Shown here in pieces: positions 1-6,443 of a stretch of 64,000 nt of DNA. The position numbers and the translations under genes were made by a program. The notes beneath the pieces were generated by a model. The model had not been told where the DNA came from, did no database searches, and saw nothing but the letters and a program-made list of their open reading frames with translations. This DNA comes from Clostridia bacterium (GTDB taxonomy: Bacteria; Bacillota_A; Clostridia; Christensenellales; Aristaeellaceae), in NCBI GenBank assembly GCA_017525805.1, contig JAFXSH010000174.1:1-64000 (forward strand). The letters run 5' to 3'. Numbering within the stretch: the first letter of the stretch is position 1; every line of letters begins with the position of its first letter.

Positions 1-84
1 ACGCATGCTTGCCAGAAGGACATGCCCGACCAGCATCCTTTTTCGGCATTGCAGCAATTGCTGACAAAGGATCAGGAGGTGTAA
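1..84 (+). CDS. DUF177 (YceD-like) protein, C-terminal end only
   Basis: Only the last 27 codons and the TAA stop are inside the window. The frame reads through to a stop three bases before the rpmF start. The tail ends in FSALQQLL followed by a short charged stretch, which resembles the usual DPRxAxLKxLL end of DUF177/YceD proteins. In most bacteria this gene sits directly before rpmF and is linked to 23S rRNA metabolism. Both the position and the tail support the call, but most of the protein is off the window. Confidence 0.7.
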   Translation, partial: THACQKDMPDQHPFSALQQLLTKDQEV

Positions 85-86
85 TT

Positions 87-281
87 ATGGCTCTGCCCAA
101 AGGAAAAGTATCCAAGGCCCGCGGCCGTTCCCGTCGCGCGAACTGGAAGCTGGAGCTTCCCGCCATCGTGGAATGCAAACAGTGCCACCAGATGAAACTG
201 GCGCACCATGTGTGCAAGCATTGCGGCTATTACGACGGCAAGCAGATCGTCGTGATGGACGAAGAAAAGAAGAACGCGTAA
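87..281 (+). CDS. rpmF: 50S ribosomal protein L32
   Basis: A 64-residue basic zinc-ribbon protein of the large ribosomal subunit. It begins MALPKGKVSKARGRSRRA, the typical L32 start, and carries the two zinc-binding pairs CKQC and CKHC near residues 30-46. The start at 87 is chosen because AGGAGGT lies just upstream and the longer in-frame start at position 9 would run through the upstream gene. It follows the DUF177 gene by two bases, the usual bacterial order, so the two are probably cotranscribed. A short hairpin and T-run follow the stop. Confidence 0.97.
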   Translation: MALPKGKVSKARGRSRRANWKLELPAIVECKQCHQMKLAHHVCKHCGYYDGKQIVVMDEEKKNA

Positions 282-298
282 GCCGTTCCACCGAAAAG

Positions 299-321
299 AT
301 GCCTGAACGGGCATTTTTTCG
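299..321 (+). terminator. Intrinsic terminator after rpmF
   Basis: ATGCC and GGCAT pair around a short loop and are followed by TTTTTT. The hairpin sits about 20 bases after the rpmF stop and separates this operon from the T-box leader that follows. Confidence 0.7.
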
Positions 322-339
322 TAAGAATGATTTTTACAC

Positions 340-577
340 CATTGCCCGAAGAACGGAAGGAGTACGCTTTCCCCTTCTCCCAAAGAGAGGCGGCCCATGG
401 CTGAAAGGCTGCCGGAGAACAAAAGCGGAAGGTCGTCCGGGAGGGCGGCGGATGAATACAGTAGTCCGTCCGGGTTCGCCCGTTACAGCGTCAAGAGGCG
501 GCAATCCTGCATTGCCGCGAAGCAAGGTGGTACCACGGGTCAATCCGTCCTTCGGGAGGGGTTGGCCCGTTGTTTTT
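340..577 (+). promoter_or_regulatory. T-box leader with a valine (GUC) specifier, controlling the valS unit
   Basis: The T-box sequence AAGGTGGTACCACGG lies at 524-538 and overlaps a long hairpin at 536-569 (TTCG loop) followed by TTGTTTTT, which is the terminator. Stem I can be drawn from 344: GCCC and CGG pair with CCG and GGGC around a purine-rich internal loop like a K-turn, and CGCTTT after an AGTA box pairs with AAAGCG. This puts GTC at 432-434 in the specifier position. GUC is a valine codon, which agrees with valS downstream. The T in TGGTACC would pair with A73 of tRNA-Val. In this class, uncharged tRNA-Val stabilises the antiterminator and allows read-through. Confidence 0.93.
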
Positions 578-604
578 GCAAGGCAGGAAAAAGGAAGTGA
601 AAAA

Positions 605-892
605 ATGGACCAGTGGATTGTACCTGATTATTCCGCCGCCCATCCGGGGTTTACCGGCTTTTTAGGCATGATCCGGTTTGATAATCCCTGGGTGCTGATT
701 TTTGCGGCGGCGCTGTTTTTCGGCAATATTCCCCTGAATATCCTGCTGCGGAAAAGCCTGCTGGATGAAATATGGACCAAGGTGATCCGCTGGGGATATG
801 TGATCGTTTGTTTACTCATCATCTTTGCTATGGTGTTCATTATGATGGAGAACGGCAATCCCACTGGCGTTTACCTCATTCCCATCGTATGA
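605..892 (+). CDS. Small two-helix membrane protein of unknown function
   Basis: A 95-residue protein with two predicted membrane helices, at about residues 28-47 (PWVLIFAAALFFGNIPLNIL) and 63-80 (WGYVIVCLLIIFAMVFIMM). GGAAGTGAAAAA before the ATG at 605 serves as the ribosome binding site. I do not recognise a family. The gene lies between the valine T-box and valS with only 43 bases before valS, so its expression should follow valine tRNA charging. A role linked to valine supply or export would fit this position, but nothing in the protein itself shows it. Confidence 0.7.
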   Translation: MDQWIVPDYSAAHPGFTGFLGMIRFDNPWVLIFAAALFFGNIPLNILLRKSLLDEIWTKVIRWGYVIVCLLIIFAMVFIMMENGNPTGVYLIPIV

Positions 893-935
893 GCGCTTTG
901 CTTGAACAGAGACAAAAAAACAGGAGGGAAAAATC

Positions 936-3647
936 GTGCCTGATAATTTCAACATGGAAAAAACCTACAACCCCCAGGCCATCGAGAAGGAAACCTATGA
1001 AAAGTGGGAGGCTTCCGGGGCCTTCGCGCCGAAGATCGACAAAAGCAAAAAACCCTTCACCATCGTGATGCCGCCCCCCAACGTGACGGGCCAGCTTCAC
1101 ATGGGCCACGCCATGGACTGCACTTTGCAGGACGCGCTGATCCGCTATCACCGCATGAAGGGCGACCCCACCCTGTGGCTGCCCGGCACCGACCACGCCG
1201 CCATCGCCACGGAGGTGAAGGTGGTGGAAAAGCTGCGCAAGGAAGGGCTGACCAAGGAAATGCTGGGCCGGGAAGGCTTTTTGGAGCACGCCTGGGCCTG
1301 GAAGCGGGAATACGGCGGCCGCATCACCCGCCAGCTTCGCCGCATGGGTTCCTCCTGCGACTGGAGCCGGGAGCGTTTCACCATGGACGAGGGCTGCTCC
1401 AAGGCCGTGCGGGAAGTGTTCGTGCGGCTGTATGAGAAGGGCCTGATCTACCGGGGCTACCGCCTGGTGAACTGGTGTACCTGCTGCGGCACCGCCATAT
1501 CCGACGCCGAAGTGGAATATGAGGAAAAGGACGGAAATTTCTGGCACATCCTGTACCCCGTGAAGGAAACGGGCGAAAAGCTGGAACTGGCTACCACCCG
1601 CCCCGAAACCATGTTAGGCGATACCGCCGTGGCCATCAACCCCGCCGATCCCCGGTATGCCCACCTCCACGGCTGTCACGTGATCCTGCCCCTCATCAAC
1701 AAGGAAATCCCCATCGTGTGCGACGAGCACGCCGACATGGAAAAGGGCACCGGCGTGGTGAAAATCACCCCCGCCCACGACCCCAACGACTACGAAGTGG
1801 GCCAGCGCCACAATCTGCCCATCGTGCGGGTGTTCACCTATGACGGCCATATGACCGGCGCGGCGGACAAGGCCGAGGCCGACGCCATTTTCGCCGCCGG
1901 AAAAGCCTCCGTGAACGAGCCCGAGGTGCTGGACTGCGGCAAGTACGCCGGGATGACCACCATGGAGGCCCGGAAAGTCATCGTGGCCGACCTGACCGAA
2001 CTGGGCCTGCTGAAGGAAATCGAACCCCTCAAGCACGAGGTGGGCACCTGCTACCGCTGCCACAACGTGATCGAGCCCATGGTGAGCAAGCAGTGGTTCG
2101 TGAAGATGGAACCCCTGGCGAAACCCGCCCTGGAAGCGGTGAAAAAAGGCGACACCAAGTTCATCCCCGAGCGTTTCGCCAAAATCTACTATAACTGGAT
2201 GGAAAACACCCGGGACTGGTGCATCAGCCGCCGTCTCTGGTGGGGCCACCGCATCCCCGCCTGGTACTGCCAGGGCTGCGGCGAAACCATCGTGGGCCGG
2301 GAAGACCCCACCGTGTGCCCCAAGTGCGGCTGCAAGACCCTTTCCCAGGACGAAGACGTGCTGGACACCTGGTTCTCCTCCGCCCTGTGGCCCTTCTCCA
2401 CCCTGGGCTGGCCGGACAATACGGAAGACCTGCAATATTTCTATCCCACCACCACCCTGGTGACGGGCTACGACATCATTTTCTTCTGGGTGGCCCGCAT
2501 GATGTTCTCCGGCATCGAAAACATGGGGGACGTGCCCTTTGAAAACGTGGTGATCCACGGCCTGGTGCGGGACGCCCTGGGACGGAAAATGAGCAAGAGC
2601 TTAGGCAACGGCGTGGACCCCCTGGAGGTCATTGACCAGTACGGCGCGGACGCCCTGCGCTTCTCCCTGGTGATGGGCATTTCCCCCGGCAACGACACCC
2701 GCTATTCCACGGAAAAGGTGGAGATGGCCCGGAACTTCGCCAATAAGGTGTGGAACGCTTCCCGCTTCGTGCTCATGAACTTAGATGGCAGGGAAACCCT
2801 GGACGGCAAGGAACTGACCCTGCCGGACCGCTGGATTTTGAGCAAGTACAACGAGGCCGCGCGCCAGATCAGCAAGAATTTCGAGGAAGCGGAATACGGC
2901 CTGGCTGCCCAGAAGATTTACGATTTCACCTGGAGCGAGTTCTGCGACTGGTACATCGAGCTGGCCAAAGGCGGCCTGCTGGGCGACGATCCCCAGCGCA
3001 AAGCCGCCGTGCGCGCCGTGCTGCAAACGGTGCTGTCGGGCCTGCTGCGCCTGCTGCATCCTTTTATGCCCTTCCTGACCGAGGAAGTGTACAAGAACCT
3101 GCCCGGCGAAGAAGACGGCTCCTGCATGCTGGCCGACTGGCCCAAGGCGCTGGAAGCCTACGACTTCCCCGCCGAAGCCGCCCGCATGGAGGGCATCATG
3201 GACATGATCCGTTCCATCCGCAACCTGCGGGCGGGCATGAACGTGCAGCCCTCCCACAAGGCCCATCTCATGGTGCGCCCCGCCGAAGGCTGGCAGAACG
3301 CCTTTGACGGCACCGAAGTGTACTTTGCCCGCCTGGCCAGCGTGAGCGCTCTGGAAATGCTGGATAAGGACGCGCAAATCACCGGTAAAACCGTCAGCGC
3401 CGTGTGCGCCGCGGGCGAATACTTCATCCCTTTGGGCGAGCTGGTGGACTTTGAAAAGGAAAAAGCCCGCCTCAACAAGGAACGGGAAAACCTGCTCAAG
3501 GAAATCGCCCGGGCCGAAGGCAAGCTGAACAACCCCGGCTTCGTCAGCAAGGCCCCCGCCAATTTGGTGGCCGCCGAAAAGGAAAAGCTGGAAAAGAATA
3601 AGGAAATGCTCACCGCCCTGGAAGCGCGCATCGCGGAATTAGGGTAA
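936..3647 (+). CDS. valS: Valyl-tRNA synthetase
   Basis: A 903-residue class I aminoacyl-tRNA synthetase that charges tRNA-Val in the cytoplasm. The HIGH motif appears as HMGH at residues 55-58 after PPPNVTGQL, and KMSKS lies at 551-555. An editing domain lies between them (ATTRPETMLGDTAV). Cysteine pairs CQGCG and CPKCG at about 448-469 form a zinc-ribbon-like insertion. The C-terminus has the coiled-coil arm typical of ValRS (RLNKERENLLKEIARAEGKL). The GTG start at 936 is chosen because AGGAGGG lies 8 bases upstream. The gene is under the upstream valine T-box. Length is normal for the family. Confidence 0.98.
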   Translation: MPDNFNMEKTYNPQAIEKETYEKWEASGAFAPKIDKSKKPFTIVMPPPNVTGQLHMGHAMDCTLQDALIRYHRMKGDPTLWLPGTDHAAIATEVKVVEKLRKEGLTKEMLGREGFLEHAWAWKREYGGRITRQLRRMGSSCDWSRERFTMDEGCSKAVREVFVRLYEKGLIYRGYRLVNWCTCCGTAISDAEVEYEEKDGNFWHILYPVKETGEKLELATTRPETMLGDTAVAINPADPRYAHLHGCHVILPLINKEIPIVCDEHADMEKGTGVVKITPAHDPNDYEVGQRHNLPIVRVFTYDGHMTGAADKAEADAIFAAGKASVNEPEVLDCGKYAGMTTMEARKVIVADLTELGLLKEIEPLKHEVGTCYRCHNVIEPMVSKQWFVKMEPLAKPALEAVKKGDTKFIPERFAKIYYNWMENTRDWCISRRLWWGHRIPAWYCQGCGETIVGREDPTVCPKCGCKTLSQDEDVLDTWFSSALWPFSTLGWPDNTEDLQYFYPTTTLVTGYDIIFFWVARMMFSGIENMGDVPFENVVIHGLVRDALGRKMSKSLGNGVDPLEVIDQYGADALRFSLVMGISPGNDTRYSTEKVEMARNFANKVWNASRFVLMNLDGRETLDGKELTLPDRWILSKYNEAARQISKNFEEAEYGLAAQKIYDFTWSEFCDWYIELAKGGLLGDDPQRKAAVRAVLQTVLSGLLRLLHPFMPFLTEEVYKNLPGEEDGSCMLADWPKALEAYDFPAEAARMEGIMDMIRSIRNLRAGMNVQPSHKAHLMVRPAEGWQNAFDGTEVYFARLASVSALEMLDKDAQITGKTVSAVCAAGEYFIPLGELVDFEKEKARLNKERENLLKEIARAEGKLNNPGFVSKAPANLVAAEKEKLEKNKEMLTALEARIAELG

Positions 3648-3668
3648 AATAATACGACGCAAATTTAT

Positions 3669-3728
3669 CTGGGGGAAACCACTCTTTGTACCCGGGCGCT
3701 ACGGCCCCCAAAGAGTGGTTTCCCCCAG
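3669..3728. repeat. Dispersed palindromic repeat, family 1, copy A
   Basis: A 20-base arm starting CTGGGGGAAACC pairs perfectly with the arm ending GGTTTCCCCCAG, around a 20-base loop. It lies just after valS. Closely similar hairpins occur at 13697, 18506 and 42154. No T-run follows, so it is not a simple terminator. It may still act as a 3' end stabiliser. Confidence 0.85.
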
Positions 3729-3790
3729 TTCCGCATCCTCAATCAGCGCAAGTCCGCTTCACGCGGACATTGCTTGTTTCGGATGATCTC

Positions 3791-3830
3791 ACATCCGATG
3801 GTATTCCCGCCGCTGGCGGTCATCGGATGT
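3791..3830. other. Two-stage hairpin in the valS-mazE gap
   Basis: ACATCCGATG at 3791-3800 pairs perfectly with CATCGGATGT at 3821-3830, and inside it CCGCC pairs with GGCGG around GCT. The 300-base gap between valS and the mazE-like gene otherwise holds only the family 1 repeat and the promoter at 3889. No gene was seen in it. Confidence 0.55.
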
Positions 3831-3888
3831 TCGTCCTCTTTCCGAGAAAGGCGATTAGAAAGTGTGCCCTAAATTGCCTTTCAATCTG

Positions 3889-3927
3889 TTGACAGAAGGC
3901 ACAGAAATGTTTATACTATGTATAAAC
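3889..3927 (+). promoter_or_regulatory. Sigma-70 promoter with an overlapping operator palindrome for the toxin-antitoxin pair
   Basis: TTGACA at 3889-3894 and TATACT at 3912-3917 are separated by 17 bases. A perfect palindrome, GTTTATAC-TAT-GTATAAAC, at 3909-3927 covers the -10 box and the start of transcription. AbrB-fold antitoxins commonly repress their own operon through such palindromes, so this is the likely autoregulatory operator. That the antitoxin binds here is inference. Confidence 0.85.
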
Positions 3928-3947
3928 GGAATGAGGAGGGCGCATCT

Positions 3948-4190
3948 ATGGAAGTGCAGTTGAAAAATTGGGGCAACAGTCAGGGCATCCGATTTTCCAA
4001 GGAATTTCTGAGAAGTGCGGGTTTCCGGCCCAACGATACCCTGATGGCGGAGATCAAGGAGGGAAAAGTCATCCTGAGCCGCACTTTTCGTCATCGCACT
4101 TTGCGGGAACGGTCGGAGGCATACGGCGGAGAACTGTGTCTTTCCGATGAAATGGACTGGGGAGAACCCTGCGGAAGCGAGGTCTGGTAA
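3948..4190 (+). CDS. MazE-like antitoxin (AbrB/SpoVT fold)
   Basis: An 80-residue protein beginning MEVQLKNWGNSQGIRFSKEFL, the swapped-hairpin DNA-binding fold of MazE-type antitoxins (WGNSxGIRxxK). The C-terminal part is acidic and would wrap around the toxin. The start at 3948 is chosen for the GAGGAGGG about 8 bases upstream. A longer frame from 3918 would start inside the operator palindrome. The toxin gene begins two bases after its stop. The family neutralises a MazF-type ribonuclease and represses its own promoter. Confidence 0.88.
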   Translation: MEVQLKNWGNSQGIRFSKEFLRSAGFRPNDTLMAEIKEGKVILSRTFRHRTLRERSEAYGGELCLSDEMDWGEPCGSEVW

Positions 4191-4192
4191 AG

Positions 4193-4501
4193 ATGAATCG
4201 GGCAGAGCAGGGGGATTTGCTGAAAATCAGCGGGATCAAATATCCCGTCATTGTGGTCAGTAATGATTTTTTCAACCGGTCGGGCAAAGTGATCGTGTGT
4301 CCCATCGTTCAGGAAGCCCAGGAAGGTCCGTTGCATATCCCGATCAAGGATTCCCCGGTTTCAGGCTATGCCCTGTGCGAACAGGTGCGCTTTCTGGATT
4401 TGTCCGAACGTCATTTTTCAAAAGTGACCGCTTCCCATTATTTTGACATTATGGATATTTCGGACGCGGTGATCAGCATGTTTGATTATCAGCAGGGATA
4501 A
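4193..4501 (+). CDS. mazF: MazF/PemK-like toxin endoribonuclease
   Basis: A 102-residue protein with the family features: a basic start leading into QGDLLKISGIKYPVIVVSNDFFN, then KVIVCPIVQEAQEGPLHIPI and the middle segment GYALCEQVRFLDLSER. MazF toxins cut single-stranded mRNA at short sites. The usual start of MazF (RGDIxxxxxxPxxGxEQxGxRPxxV) is shortened here, so the cleavage preference cannot be guessed. It directly follows the MazE-like gene (2-base gap) and is followed after 9 bases by rsmH, so some transcription may run into the housekeeping genes. Confidence 0.82.
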   Translation: MNRAEQGDLLKISGIKYPVIVVSNDFFNRSGKVIVCPIVQEAQEGPLHIPIKDSPVSGYALCEQVRFLDLSERHFSKVTASHYFDIMDISDAVISMFDYQQG

Positions 4502-4510
4502 GGAGACATT

Positions 4511-5446
4511 ATGGTTTTTCATCATATTCCCGTTCTTCTGAACGAGGTGCTGGAGGCTCTGAATCCCCAGCCGGGGGAGGTCTATGCCGACGGCACTTTG
4601 GGCGGCGGGGGGCACAGCGGGGAAATTTTAAAGCGCATGGGGGAGAGGGGCACGCTCTACGGCATCGACCGGGACGAAGCGGCCATTACCGCAGCCACCG
4701 AACGGCTGAAAATGTACCCCGGCTTTCACGCCGTTCATGGCAATTTCCATGATGTGAAGGAACTGCTGCCGGGCGTTTCATTGAACGGCGGGCTGCTGGA
4801 TTTGGGTGTGTCCTCCTTCCAGCTGGACACCCCGGACCGGGGCTTTTCTTACCATGAAGACGCGCCCCTGGACATGCGCATGGATACAAGCCAGGGCATG
4901 ACGGCGGCAGAATATGTCAACACCGTCAGTGAGCGGGATTTCTGTCAGGCCCTGCGGGATTACGGGGATGAAAAATGGGCGGCAAGGATCGCTCAAATCC
5001 TGATAGAAAAGCGTACGCGGAAGCCCCTAAAAACCACCGCTGATTTAGTGGCCGTGGTGGACGCGGCCATTCCCAAGGCGGTACGCCGCAAGGACGAGGG
5101 GCACCCCGCCCGGCGTACCTTCCAGGCGGTGCGCATCGCGGTGAACGACGAACTGACTCCCCTGGAAAAAGCGCTGAACGATTGGGTGGATATGCTGATG
5201 CCCGGCGGGCGGCTGTGCGTGATCACCTTCCATTCCATTGAGGATCGGATCGTGAAGTTAGCTTTCCGCAAAATGCAGAAGCCCTGCACCTGTCCCCCCA
5301 AGGCCCCCATATGTATTTGCGGCAAAAAGCCCTTGGGAAAAGCCGTGGGCGGGGCGATCAAGGCGGGACAGGAGGAATTAAACGGCAATCCCCGCGCCCA
5401 CAGCGCAACATTACGGGTATTTGAGAAAGGATGGCCGGAACTGTGA
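4511..5446 (+). CDS. rsmH: 16S rRNA (cytosine-1402-N4) methyltransferase
   Basis: A 311-residue SAM-dependent enzyme that methylates N4 of C1402 in the ribosomal P site. Signature segments are HIPVLLNEVLEAL at the start, the SAM-binding DGTLGGGGHSGEIL, LDLGVSSFQLDTPDRGFSY, FQAVRIAVNDEL and a late cysteine cluster CTCPPKAPICICG. AAGGAG precedes the ATG. In most Firmicutes this gene opens the division and cell-wall cluster with mraZ and ftsL. Here it instead follows a toxin-antitoxin pair and overlaps rsmI by 16 bases. Confidence 0.97.
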   Translation: MVFHHIPVLLNEVLEALNPQPGEVYADGTLGGGGHSGEILKRMGERGTLYGIDRDEAAITAATERLKMYPGFHAVHGNFHDVKELLPGVSLNGGLLDLGVSSFQLDTPDRGFSYHEDAPLDMRMDTSQGMTAAEYVNTVSERDFCQALRDYGDEKWAARIAQILIEKRTRKPLKTTADLVAVVDAAIPKAVRRKDEGHPARRTFQAVRIAVNDELTPLEKALNDWVDMLMPGGRLCVITFHSIEDRIVKLAFRKMQKPCTCPPKAPICICGKKPLGKAVGGAIKAGQEELNGNPRAHSATLRVFEKGWPEL

Positions 5447-6297
5447 GTACCCTTTACGTGGTCGCCACCCCCATCGGCAATCTGAACGACATGAGTCCCC
5501 ACGCCATCGACACGCTGAAAAGCGTTTCCCTCATCGCGGCGGAGGATACCCGGGTCACGAAAAAGCTGACCAATCATTTTGGCATCGATACGCCGCTCAT
5601 TTCCTGCCACCAGCACAACGAGAAAGGCCGCGCGCCGGAGATCGTGGAACGGATGCTTGCCGAAAACCTGGACGTGGCAGTAGTCACCGACGCGGGCACA
5701 CCGGCCATTTCCGACCCCGGCGTGGAATTGGCGCGGGCGGCGGCGGACGCGGGCATTCCCGTCATCGCCGTGGCGGGGCCCACGGCCATGGCGGCGGCGG
5801 TGAGCGTCAGCGGGTTCGATTTTTCTTCCTTCACATTTTACGGCTTCCTGCCAAGGGGCAATACGGAGTTGAAAGAAAAGCTGCTGGATATTGGCCGGAA
5901 ATCGGAAGGGGCCGTTTTCCACGAATCTCCCCACCGGATCAAGGCGTTGGTTTCCGCCATCCGGGACGCGCTGCCGGGGGCCCTGCTGTCGGTGAGCTGC
6001 GATTTGACCAAGCTGCATGAATTGACCCTTCGGGGCACGCCGGAAGCGATCCTCGCCGCCTTAGAAGCCAACGAAAAGAGCGAAAAGGGCGAATACTGCG
6101 TGGTGGCCGACCTGCGTGGCGTCACGCTGCCAGAAGAAAAGCCTGCTGTGCAGGCGTCCCTGGAAGCTCGCCTCTTTGACCTGCTGCTGAACGGCAATTC
6201 CCTCCGGGATGCCGTTTCCGTCCTGGTGGAAGCGGGAGAAAAGAAAAACGCGGTCTACGCCGCGTCGCTCAAAGTGAAAGAATATGTGAATGTTTAA
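5431..6297 (+). CDS. rsmI: 16S rRNA (cytidine-1402-2'-O) methyltransferase
   Basis: A 288-residue tetrapyrrole-methylase-fold enzyme that adds the 2'-O-methyl group on the same nucleotide modified by RsmH. Visible family segments are TLYVVATPIGNLNDMSPHAIDTL, AAEDTRVTKKL, VVTDAGTPAISDPG and FYGFLPRG. It overlaps rsmH by 16 bases, so the two C1402 methyltransferases are probably translationally coupled. That makes functional sense because they act on one base, although the two genes are usually apart in Firmicutes. Confidence 0.97.
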   Translation: MAGTVSTLYVVATPIGNLNDMSPHAIDTLKSVSLIAAEDTRVTKKLTNHFGIDTPLISCHQHNEKGRAPEIVERMLAENLDVAVVTDAGTPAISDPGVELARAAADAGIPVIAVAGPTAMAAAVSVSGFDFSSFTFYGFLPRGNTELKEKLLDIGRKSEGAVFHESPHRIKALVSAIRDALPGALLSVSCDLTKLHELTLRGTPEAILAALEANEKSEKGEYCVVADLRGVTLPEEKPAVQASLEARLFDLLLNGNSLRDAVSVLVEAGEKKNAVYAASLKVKEYVNV

Positions 6298-6298
6298 T

Positions 6299-6441
6299 GG
6301 ACACTTTTAATCAGTGTGGAGTTTGGAGGGTGGAGTTATATATAGTGATTCAATGTTTATCCAGCAAGTTTCTACTCGAAAGTGAGACAAATCAAAACTC
6401 CACACTCCACTCTTCACACTCCACACTCACTTAAAGTGTCC
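6299..6441. repeat. Dispersed inverted repeat, family 2 (GTGTGGAG type), copy 1
   Basis: The ends GGACACTTTTAA and TTAAAGTGTCC are near-perfect inverted repeats. Inside them, GTGTGGAG and GGTGGAGTT on the left mirror several CTCCAC and CTCCACAC units on the right. The AT-rich centre (TTATATATAGTGA) is shared with a second copy at 23235. There is no coding capacity. It resembles a small non-autonomous element, with rsmI ending directly at its left edge. Confidence 0.75.
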
Positions 6442-6443
6442 TT

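Noticed and set aside
173..892. 239-codon frame spanning the T-box leader
   Set aside because: Its first two thirds cross the rpmF terminator and the T-box. Only the part from 605, after a ribosome binding site, is supported.
1614..2558. 314-codon minus-strand frame inside valS
   Set aside because: It is His/Gly/Val-rich, antisense to a clear synthetase gene and lacks family motifs, as expected for a shadow frame at high GC.
3669..3728. Family 1 repeat as an ordinary terminator of valS
   Set aside because: No T-run follows on either strand, and four dispersed copies share sequence outside the stem.
3686..3892. 68-codon frame between valS and the mazE-like gene
   Set aside because: It starts within the palindromic repeat and has no ribosome binding site or recognisable content.
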